Source: Algoriphagus sp. (lineage in GTDB: Bacteria > Bacteroidota > Bacteroidia > Cytophagales > Cyclobacteriaceae). Taken from it: a stretch of 32,430 nucleotides of DNA. The position numbers were made by a program, and so were the translations under genes. The notes under the pieces were generated by a model that saw only the letters and a program-made list of their open reading frames with translations, did no database searches and had not been told where the DNA came from. The stretch is taken from positions 1 to 32,430 of the forward strand of contig JAJTDZ010000025.1 of the NCBI GenBank assembly GCA_021298245.1. The letters run 5' to 3'. Below, piece after piece: positions 26,276-32,430 of the stretch. Position 1 is the first letter of the stretch; each line of letters opens with the position of its first letter.

Positions 26276-26845
26276 TTATTTAGAAGTTTCTATTTCTTCT
26301 AGCAATTCATCGTACCAGGCTTGTCCATATTTTCGAACTAAGGCATCTTTTAAGAATACATAAAGGGGTACCTGAAGGTGTTTACCTAAGTGGCAGGCAG
26401 GATCACAGACTTGCCAACGATCGTAATTCAAGGCATCGTAGTGATCGTATTTGGTTACGCGTATGGGATACAAATGGCAAGAAATAGGTTTTTGCCAAGT
26501 TATTTTCCCATCCAAGTACGCTTGTTCTATGCCGCATTTCAATACGCCTCGATCGTCGTAGATCGCATAAGCACATTCTTTGTTGTCTCCCACCGTAGGA
26601 GTTCCCTTGTCTCCATCTTTGTCAATCACCCATGTTCCTTGTGCTTCTATGGCCTTTCTCCCTTCTTCGCTGAGGTACTCTTTCACCTGGGGATAGATAT
26701 CTTCCATTATTTTTATTTCCTCCTCCTCCAGGGGGGCTCCCGCATCTCCTTCTACGCAACAGGCTCCCTTGCATGCCTGTAAATCACAGACAAAAAAATG
26801 GTCTTTGATGTCATCGGAAAGCACTGCGTTGCCTACTAAAATCAT
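26276..26845 (-). CDS. DUF3109-family cysteine-rich protein
   Basis: This 189-residue protein has no signal peptide. Eight or so Cys residues lie in an order typical of DUF3109: [17 protein letters not shown] (22-38), [34 protein letters not shown] and CDPACHLG. The CxxxxCKGxCC cluster resembles the metal or Fe-S binding pattern of the YkgJ/CxxCxxCC family. The biochemical role is unknown. It converges on the SUI1 gene with no visible terminator between. A near-consensus -7 box (TATCTTTC, minus, 26860-26867) lies 15 bp upstream of the ATG. Confidence 0.9.
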   Translation of the reverse strand: MILVGNAVLSDDIKDHFFVCDLQACKGACCVEGDAGAPLEEEEIKIMEDIYPQVKEYLSEEGRKAIEAQGTWVIDKDGDKGTPTVGDNKECAYAIYDDRGVLKCGIEQAYLDGKITWQKPISCHLYPIRVTKYDHYDALNYDRWQVCDPACHLGKHLQVPLYVFLKDALVRKYGQAWYDELLEEIETSK

Positions 26846-26904
26846 AATGGAATTTTTTTGAAAGATAGAAAAAATCTAGCTGAAGAGGGACAAATGGGGT
26901 ATAT

Positions 26905-26936
26905 ACAAAAAAGAACCGCTCCAATTGGAGCGGCTC
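26905..26936 (-). terminator. Terminator-like hairpin on the minus strand between rnpB and DUF3109
   Basis: CCGCTCC (26916-26922) pairs with GGAGCGG (26927-26933) across AATT. On the minus strand six U's follow at once (A's 26907-26912 on plus). No gene on the minus strand ends just before it, and DUF3109 starts 60 bp further on. It may be an attenuator for DUF3109 or the end of an unannotated small transcript. The rest of 26846-27088 holds no gene that I can support. Confidence 0.6.
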
Positions 26937-27088
26937 AACCCAGCACTATGAAGAAAAGCGTTTAAGCCTTCGGTAATTAAACTGAATAGGAATAAAAAAT
27001 GTTTCTAAAATATGAAAAATTCTTCCTCTAAAAAGGCAAGTCCAAGGAGATGAGAAAAGGACCTGCCTACGCTTTCAAATAAATTCAC

Positions 27089-27096
27089 GAACTTTG
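27089..27096 (+). promoter_or_regulatory. Probable -7 box of rnpB (GAACTTTG)
   Basis: GAACTTTG matches TAnnTTTG at five of the six defined positions and ends 4 nt before the first base of the RNase P P1 helix at 27100. This is the expected distance to the RNA 5' end. Confidence 0.5.
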
Positions 27097-27099
27097 CCC

Positions 27100-27546
27100 A
27101 GTGCAAGTCGTCTTGCCGCCGCGGTAGGCAACTATCGGGGAGGAAAGTCCGGGCAACAAAGAGCACCATACTTCCTAACGGGAAGGCCAGGGATGGGTAA
27201 CGATCCATGGACAGCTAGTGCCACAGAAAACAAACCACCTCATTCGCTCTTGGAGCTTGCTTCACGAGTAGGATAAGGAAAGGGTGAAAAGGTAGGGTAA
27301 GAGCCTACCGCCCCAACAGTGATGAAGGGGGCAGGGCAAACCTTATGGGTTGAAAGATCAAATAGGCCTCGGGCAAAGGGCGGCTCGTCCGATTCTTTCT
27401 CTTAGGAGAAAATTCCGAGGTGGGTAGATCGATGGAATCTTGATGCAAATCAAGATCTAGATAAATGGCAAGATTCAGCAGCGATGTCCGTGAAAATCGG
27501 AGGTAGTTTCTGAAACAGAACCCGGCTTATAGACTTGCACTTTTTT
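27100..27546 (+). ncRNA. rnpB: RNase P RNA (bacterial class A-like)
   Basis: This is the catalytic RNA of RNase P, which trims the 5' leaders of pre-tRNAs. The universally conserved core GAGGAAAGTCCGGGC is at ~27139-27153, with CACAGAAA (~27221), GTGATGAAGG (~27319), AGATAAATGGC (~27460) and ACAGAACCCGGCTTATAG (~27515) in the standard order. P1 is explicit: AGTGCAAGTC (27100-27109) pairs with GACTTGCACT (27532-27541), and T's follow, so P1 doubles as a terminator. The ~447-nt length is somewhat above the E. coli RNA (377 nt). The response regulator gene begins 14 bp downstream. Confidence 0.97.
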
Positions 27547-27559
27547 ATTACAGAAAACT

Positions 27560-28717
27560 ATGTCAAGAATTCTACTTATTGATGACGAACGTTCGATTCG
27601 GATTTCTCTTCGAGAAATACTCGAATACGAAAATTATGAAGTTTTGGAAGCCCAAGATGGCATAGAAGGACTACAAAAAATTAAGGAAGAAGAATTTGAC
27701 TTGGTGCTCTGCGATGTTAAAATGCCAAAAATGGATGGAATTGAGGTACTAGAACAAGCAAAGAACCTGGAGAAGTGCCCTCAATTTATCATGATTTCTG
27801 CTCACGGAAGCATAGAAACAGCAGTAGAAGCCACGAAGAAAGGGGCTTTTGACTTTATTCCTAAGCCCCCAGATCTCAATCGACTTCTGCTAACGGTGCG
27901 AAATGCCTTAGAAAAAAAGCAATTGGTCAACGAAACCAAGGTACTTAGAGGAAAGCTGTCCAAAAAATTTGATATGGTAGGCAATTCTCCTGCCCTATCC
28001 CGAGTTAAAGATACCATAGAAAAAGTTGCACCAACAGATGCTAGGGTATTGATTACGGGTCAAAATGGAACGGGAAAAGAGTTGGTAGCTCATTGGATCC
28101 ATCAAAAAAGTCGGAGAATAGAAGCGCCTTACGTGGCAGTCAATTGTGCCGCTATTCCCTCTGAATTGATCGAATCAGAACTTTTTGGGCACGAAAAAGG
28201 AGCATTTACTTCGGCACACAAGCAGCGCGTTGGCAAATTTGAACAAGCACAAGGAGGCACCATATTCTTGGATGAAATTGGAGACATGTCCCTATCAGCC
28301 CAATCCAAAGTCTTACGCGCCCTACAGGAAAATGTAATCAATCGGGTGGGAAGCGATAAAGACATCAAAGTGGATGTTCGGGTGCTTGCAGCAACCAACA
28401 AGGATCTAAAGAAAGAGATTGAATCGGGCAGATTTAGAGAAGACTTATACCACAGACTCAGTGTTATTTTAATTCAAGTACCCCCATTAAAAGAGCGTAA
28501 AGAAGACATTCCCCTATTGATTGAAAAATTTTTAGGAGATATCTCTCAAGAGAACGGAAATGCTCCCAAAAAAATACACCCCGAGGCAGTCAAAAAACTA
28601 CAAGAATTCCCTTGGACAGGAAATATCCGGGAATTGAGAAATGTGGTAGAACGACTGGTAATCTTAGGAGATCCTACAATTTCTTTAGAAGATGTAAAAA
28701 AATACGCTGACTACTAA
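27560..28717 (+). CDS. NtrC-type sigma-54 response regulator lacking the DNA-binding domain
   Basis: This 385-residue cytoplasmic regulator has a receiver domain (1-120, phospho-acceptor D52 in LCDVKMPKMDG) and an AAA+ sigma-54 interaction domain. Walker A is GQNGTGKE (~166-173), the sigma-54 contact loop reads GAFTSA (~214-219) where GAFTGA is usual, and Walker B is GTIFLDEIGD (~233-242). FPWTGNIRELRNVVERL near the end completes the AAA+ domain. The protein ends at KKYADY, with no room for the Fis-type helix-turn-helix that NtrC (about 470 residues) carries. A TAA stop at 28715-28717 follows with no extended frame downstream. It may act from solution or through another protein. No sensor kinase is adjacent. 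It lies 14 bp after rnpB. Confidence 0.93.
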   Translation: MSRILLIDDERSIRISLREILEYENYEVLEAQDGIEGLQKIKEEEFDLVLCDVKMPKMDGIEVLEQAKNLEKCPQFIMISAHGSIETAVEATKKGAFDFIPKPPDLNRLLLTVRNALEKKQLVNETKVLRGKLSKKFDMVGNSPALSRVKDTIEKVAPTDARVLITGQNGTGKELVAHWIHQKSRRIEAPYVAVNCAAIPSELIESELFGHEKGAFTSAHKQRVGKFEQAQGGTIFLDEIGDMSLSAQSKVLRALQENVINRVGSDKDIKVDVRVLAATNKDLKKEIESGRFREDLYHRLSVILIQVPPLKERKEDIPLLIEKFLGDISQENGNAPKKIHPEAVKKLQEFPWTGNIRELRNVVERLVILGDPTISLEDVKKYADY

Positions 28718-28730
28718 AGTCAGGACTTAT

Positions 28731-28850
28731 TTATCCCAAGTTAGAAACTGGGCTAGAAGCTTTTCCATAGGCCGGACAAGGTCTACTTGAAGCGCAAGAT
28801 GCCAATGCAAAAAGAAGTAGTAAAAGTGCAAGTGCAGAAAATCGTCTCAT
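28731..28850 (-). CDS. Small 39-residue lipoprotein with CPAYG motif
   Basis: Reading the minus strand from the ATG at 28848-28850 gives 39 residues and a TAA stop at 28731-28733. A basic start (MRRFSA) and a leucine-rich helix lead to the lipobox LASC (Cys ~19). The mature tail of about 20 residues contains SSRPCPAYGKASSP. This has all the marks of an exported, lipid-anchored mini-protein. CPAY-type tails recur in small lipoproteins of this phylum as I recall them, but no function is known to me. It sits between the regulator and the LuxE-like gene. Confidence 0.75.
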   Translation of the reverse strand: MRRFSALALLLLLFALASCASSRPCPAYGKASSPVSNLG

Positions 28851-28900
28851 GAGCTTTGATTTAGATTATTAAAGATGCCAATTTATTTTTTTTAAAGCAA

Positions 28901-29895
28901 TTACTGGACCAACAAGTTGCAGCCCCTCAATTCTGCGTGATCAAACCTGCCTAGAACTTCCAAAAATCCATATTGATCCAATTTTCCCAGATCCTGGGTT
29001 TCTACAAAGGCACAAGAATGGAAATTAGCCAAATCTATTACGTTAATTCCCCCCTGTGACTTAGAAGCAGCACTGAAGGGATCATTCATATCACGAAGTA
29101 AAACGCGCATGCTATACGGTATCGTATATTTTCCTCCACCTTTTGAATAGGCCTGAGAAAGTAATTCTGTCATACCGTACTCGGAATGGATGGTAGTTAC
29201 CTGAAAAAAATCCATCAATCTATCGTGGACCTCCTCTCGAACCATTTCCCTCCTTCTCCCTTTCATACCTCCTGTTTCCATTACGATAAGCTCTGAGGGA
29301 AGGCGGAGTTGGGGCATGGATTCAGCAAAATCCAATAGGGCAAAAGTTACTCCTAGCAAAAGGACTTTTCGTCCATCTTCAGGAATATTTTCTAAGGTGC
29401 GAGCAAGTTCTTTTTGGTTGTATAAGTAAAATCCAGAGTAAGGCGATTCGGTTTGCGTAATAAAATGCTGAGTCATGGCGACCAAGCTGCTGTCGGGTCT
29501 TTCCAAATACCCTGGAAGCAGGCCTATAACATGGAAGTTGCGTAGAGGTCCATATTCCTTCTCAAAAATTCTTTCTGCATGGGATACGTACCAAGAAGGT
29601 GACCAAAGGAAATGCCTGCTCGTGACTGTACCTGTAGTCCCGCTACTGGCGTAGGCAAATTCAAAATCTTGCTTCTTTCCCGAAACTACCTTTTGATCTT
29701 TAAAAAAACGTATGGGGAGAAAGGAATGTCTTCAACCCTACTTACTTTAGAGGAAACTATACTTCGTGCTGCCAGATAGGATTTGTATATAGCATTGGTA
29801 TGGGCTTGAAATTCAAAAAGTTCAAGCGCAAAGTCATCAAATTGGTTGGATGGCAAGGATTCTAACCTTTTTGAAAAACTTTTAAATTCTTGCAT
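28901..29895 (-). pseudogene. LuxE-like acyl-protein synthetase, frameshifted
   Basis: Two overlapping frames give a protein of ~331 residues related to LuxE (acyl-protein synthetase, an ANL-type acyl-activating fold). The 5' part (29895 to ~29720) begins MQEFKSFSKRLESL and reaches VEDIPF. The 3' part reads LPIRFFKDQKVVSGK, then the phosphate-binding-like loop ASSGTTGTVTSR, METGGMKGRRREM, EYGMTELLSQAYS and a C-terminal GRFDHAELRGCN. One missing T in the minus-strand run CCTTTCTCC (plus-strand A's at 29720-29722) accounts for the shift. Bioluminescence is not implied: no luxA, B, C or D is nearby. Related single genes probably activate a fatty or other acid. It may be a sequencing error in a homopolymer or real damage. 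It diverges from the lipoprotein at 29966. Confidence 0.8.
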
Positions 29896-29965
29896 CGTTT
29901 TATATCTTGGGCGGTACTTGAAGGTTCAGCCCCTAGCTTTTGGAATGTAAATGTACCGGGATCTC

Positions 29966-30640
29966 ATGCGATTGAAAAATTCTACTTACATAATCTTTGG
30001 ATTTGTTTTCCTGAGCTTCTCCTGTATTAGCCCCCCAGAAAATTTTCCAAGCAAACCTGAGATTGAGTTTTCAAGTATAGAGTATTCCCCTACCTCTTCC
30101 CAAGATTCCCTCTTGATCACTTTAAAATTTAAGGATGCCGAGGGAGATTTAGGACTTTCTGCTACGGACATCAATCCCCCCTTTAACCCACTCAATTACA
30201 AGAGGGATGTCTTGGGTAATTTAATTACCTATGCCAAGAGGCCAAGTACGGCCCCAAAATACAACCCCATCGATTGGGTGATTGACCCCATTGTCAACAA
30301 CGTCGTTATCAAGGACACCGTCTGGGTGGAAAAAAACGAAAACCAGTACAATATATTTGTTCGATTTTTTATCAAGAGAAATGGGCAGTTCAAGGAGTTT
30401 AGATGGCAAGACCCACCCTTCTACACTACCTTCAATGGACGCTTTCCAAGAATCCTTAATTCGGTAGAGGGACAAGCAGTAGAAGGAAAAATCACCTACA
30501 GGATGCTTTCCTCAGGTTGGGAATCGATTTTTAGGACAGACACGCTACGCATAGACGTGCAAATCCAAGATCGGGCACTCAACAGGTCCAACGAGGTCTC
30601 CAGCCCTCAAGTGACCTTGAAGCAAATCACCAGAAAATAG
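29966..30640 (+). CDS. Putative lipoprotein of unknown function
   Basis: This is a 224-residue lipoprotein: MRLKNSTYIIFGFVFLSFSC (lipobox SFSC, Cys20) starting at the ATG at 29966. The ATG at 29951 would add five residues before the leader. The mature part has a first beta domain with FKDAEGDLGLSATDINPPF, an acidic DxEGDxG motif like those in cadherin-type or Ca-binding beta repeats, and a C-terminal stretch RIDVQIQDRALNRSNEVSSP resembling the end of an immunoglobulin-like domain. I do not recognise a known family. It is convergent with the E1 gene and divergent from the LuxE-like gene. Confidence 0.85.
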   Translation: MRLKNSTYIIFGFVFLSFSCISPPENFPSKPEIEFSSIEYSPTSSQDSLLITLKFKDAEGDLGLSATDINPPFNPLNYKRDVLGNLITYAKRPSTAPKYNPIDWVIDPIVNNVVIKDTVWVEKNENQYNIFVRFFIKRNGQFKEFRWQDPPFYTTFNGRFPRILNSVEGQAVEGKITYRMLSSGWESIFRTDTLRIDVQIQDRALNRSNEVSSPQVTLKQITRK

Positions 30641-30657
30641 TTTCTTATCAGGGAAAA

Positions 30658-31773
30658 TTAAATCGCAGGAAATTTTTTTGGATTAGCTTCTTGCATCACC
30701 TGGTAAACCTTTTCAACGATATCCTCCACACTAGGCTTGGAAAAATAATCCCCGTCTGTAGAGTACGCTGGACGATGTGCTTTCGCAGACAAGGTCTGAG
30801 GGGCAGCATCCAAGAAGGCAAAAACCTGTTGATGATCCAAAACCTGCTGCATCATGTAGGCACTAGCGCCCCCAGGAACATCTTCGTCTATAAAAATGAC
30901 TCGATTGGTTTTTTGTATGGATTGCCCAATAATTCCATGGGTATCGAATGGCAGGAGAGTTTGTACGTCGATTACTTCCACAGAAATTCCTAAGGAATTC
31001 AATTCTTCTGCAGCATCCATCACCAAGCGGCACATGCTTCCGTAGGTCACTAGGCTCAGGTCTGTCCCTTCCCTTAGTACCTCAGGCTTTCCCAAAGGAA
31101 CGGTGTACTGTCCTATATTATGCGGCATTTTTTCTTTAATCCGGTATCCATTCAAACATTCGATCACTAAGGCAGGATCATCGGATTGCAGTAAGGTGGC
31201 ATACATCCCTGCTGCCTGGGTCATGTCTCTAGGTACGCAAACCAGCATGCCGCGCAAACTCGATAAAATCATGCCCATGGGAGAACCGGAATGCCAAACT
31301 CCTTCGAGCCTATGACCACGTGTTCTTACGATCAATGGGGCCTTTTGTCCTCCTTTGGTGCGGTAGCTTAGGGTAGCCAAATCATCGGAAAGCAACTGTA
31401 AGGCATACAGCAAATAGTCTAGGTATTGGATTTCAGCCATAGGTCGAAGCCCACGTAGAGCAGTTCCAATCCCTTGGCCGATTATGGTACATTCTCTAAT
31501 TCCCGTATCCATGACCCTCCATTCCCCATACTTGGATTGCAAACCAGCAAAAGCTTGGTTTACATCCCCGATTTTGCCCACATCCTCTCCTAAAGCAAAA
31601 AATCTAGGGTCATGGGCCAAGGTATAATCGAAAAAGGACTGAAGGATTTCTCTTCCATCCACTAAGGCTGAGTTTTCATCTATTTGAGGACGAATTTCCT
31701 TCACAAAGGACCAGGAATGGCTGGTCTCACAGTACAGGTGGCTGTTGTATCGGTCTTGGTTTTTTTTCTCCAT
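30658..31773 (-). CDS. 2-oxoacid dehydrogenase E1, beta-subunit half of a fused alpha/beta gene
   Basis: This half belongs to the thiamine-diphosphate E1 component of a branched-chain 2-oxoacid (or pyruvate) dehydrogenase complex, which decarboxylates the keto acid and passes the acyl group to lipoyl-E2. The frame gives 371 residues. QDRYNSHLYCE is at the start, then LVDGREILQSFFDY, LGEDVGKIGDVNQAFAG (catalytic-region Glu), GIRECTIIGQGIGTALRGLRP, QYLDYLLYALQ, RTRGHRLEGVWHSGSPMG and a C-terminal transketolase-like domain ending with DVPGGASAYMMQQVL. In this phylum alpha and beta are usually one polypeptide. The alpha half lies just upstream on the same strand, and the frames between them do not match. 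The ATG at 31773 is thus probably not the natural start. No E2 or E3 gene is in the window. Confidence 0.9.
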   Translation of the reverse strand: MEKKNQDRYNSHLYCETSHSWSFVKEIRPQIDENSALVDGREILQSFFDYTLAHDPRFFALGEDVGKIGDVNQAFAGLQSKYGEWRVMDTGIRECTIIGQGIGTALRGLRPMAEIQYLDYLLYALQLLSDDLATLSYRTKGGQKAPLIVRTRGHRLEGVWHSGSPMGMILSSLRGMLVCVPRDMTQAAGMYATLLQSDDPALVIECLNGYRIKEKMPHNIGQYTVPLGKPEVLREGTDLSLVTYGSMCRLVMDAAEELNSLGISVEVIDVQTLLPFDTHGIIGQSIQKTNRVIFIDEDVPGGASAYMMQQVLDHQQVFAFLDAAPQTLSAKAHRPAYSTDGDYFSKPSVEDIVEKVYQVMQEANPKKFPAI

Positions 31774-31845
31774 TTGAGTAAACCAAGTAGAGCAGGTATT
31801 TTTGAAACATCGAGGAGCTCAGGGGTTTTTACCTAAGCAACTTTT

Positions 31846-32430
31846 TCAAGTCACTTTAAGCAAAAAACAAATCGAGGTAGCAGCCTCTCGAATCAAGCCT
31901 AAGGCAAGTTCCAGTTCCTCTTTGATTTCATTTGAAAATGCATTCCAGGCCGCATCCTTCTGGCGTCTTACCTCTGCTTTTGCCTCTGCATCAATTTGAT
32001 CCAATTGATCGGCCGTAGCTATCGCTGAAGAAATAATATACTCTTTAAACTTGAGGATACAATCCCAATCCTGTTCCCATTGCAATCGCTCCTTGGTTTT
32101 GTAACGCTCGTGCGAACCCGATGTAGAATGGCCTTGGGGCTGAGTCATTTCCTCTACGTGGATCATTACAGGCACATGCTCTTCTCTGGCCAAGCGTCCG
32201 GCGGAGTCAAATGCTTGGAGCAAGGCTTCGTAATCCCATCCCTTGACTCGCAAAATTTCAAAGCCTTTCTCACTTTCATTGCGTTGAAGGCCTAGCAATG
32301 CTTCAGAAATACTTCCCTTGGTCGTATGAAATTCCTGAGGCACAGATATGCCATATCCGTCGTCCCAGATGGCAATGACCAAGGGCACTTACAGTACGCC
32401 GGCCGCATTTAGGGATTCAAAAAACATACC
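31846..32430 (-). pseudogene. 2-oxoacid dehydrogenase E1, alpha-subunit half, partial and broken
   Basis: This is the C-terminal half of the E1-alpha region of the same fused gene; the N-terminus lies beyond the window edge. Reading in from the edge on the minus strand gives MFFESLNAAGVL, then an in-frame TAA (32389-32391), then VPLVIAIWDDGYGISVPQEFH. A CAA Gln codon, usual at this place in relatives, would turn TAA to CAA by one base. Further on are KGWDYEALLQAFD and TQPQGHSTSGSHERYK, the substrate and regulatory loop region. The frame ends at a TGA at 31846, where relatives continue into a linker and the beta half. Both defects are visible in the DNA. Whether they are real or read errors is unknown. 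Confidence 0.8.

Noticed and set aside
27005-27208. Short open frames overlapping the 5' part of rnpB
   Set aside because: They overlap conserved RNase P RNA core elements and have no protein-like features.
28901-29895. Bioluminescence locus (LuxE)
   Set aside because: Only a LuxE-like gene is present, with no luciferase or fatty-acid reductase genes; LuxE-like proteins occur widely in non-luminous bacteria.
1-32430. CRISPR arrays, insertion sequences, tRNAs, phage genes, defence islands
   Set aside because: No regular spaced repeats, transposase or integrase motifs, tRNA cloverleafs or known defence domains were seen on either strand.

Overview
The window looks like chromosomal DNA from a member of the Bacteroidota, most likely Cytophagales (Cyclobacteriaceae-like). 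The case rests on several points. Most starts have no Shine-Dalgarno sequence. Several genes have TAnnTTTG -7 boxes. Genes typical of the group are present: a DUF3109 protein, a fused 2-oxoacid dehydrogenase E1 alpha/beta gene, an NtrC-type regulator, small lipoproteins with SCxx lipoboxes, and exported amidohydrolases. I see no phage, insertion sequence, CRISPR array or tRNA. The genus is an inference and cannot be fixed from what I can see.

Layout: 1-371 holds the start of msrA on the minus strand. 626-5046 is a run of three exported amidohydrolase paralogues of which only the middle one keeps the metal-binding histidines. After a clear terminator, an exported M28 (glutamate carboxypeptidase II-like) peptidase follows at 5123-7225. 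A convergent THUMP/RlmL-like rRNA methyltransferase occupies 7264-8433. 8554-14924 is a carbohydrate block: a two-domain DUF1080 (3-keto-glycoside hydrolase family) protein, a Tat-exported Gfo/Idh/MocA oxidoreductase, glucuronate isomerase (uxaC, frameshifted here), an SDR-type mannonate oxidoreductase and mannonate dehydratase (uxuA). Together they would turn glycosides or glucuronides into 2-keto-3-deoxygluconate. The later kinase, the aldolase and a transporter are not in the window.

14982-18901 carries an acyl-CoA dehydrogenase, a UDP-glucuronate decarboxylase and a TerC-family membrane protein. 18931-23595 is an arginine node: arginine decarboxylase (minus), divergent arginase and arginyl-tRNA synthetase. 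23598-26845 has a glutathione-peroxidase remnant, menA, a tandem universal stress protein, an eIF1/SUI1-like protein and a DUF3109 protein. 27100-27546 is the RNase P RNA (rnpB), followed 14 bp later by an NtrC-type response regulator without a DNA-binding domain. The end holds a 39-residue lipoprotein, a LuxE-like acyl-protein synthetase (frameshifted), a larger lipoprotein of unknown function and a broken E1 alpha/beta gene running off the edge.

Four loci are disrupted: uxaC and luxE-like by single-base losses, the glutathione peroxidase by an internal deletion that removes the active site, and E1 by a nonsense codon plus frame changes at the alpha/beta junction. Either the assembly has base errors or the genome is losing genes. 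The most interesting biology is the oxidative glycoside pair next to the glucuronate pathway, the amidohydrolase triplet with two metal-site-less members, and a set of structured leader or operator elements (before usp, argS and the DUF1080 gene).
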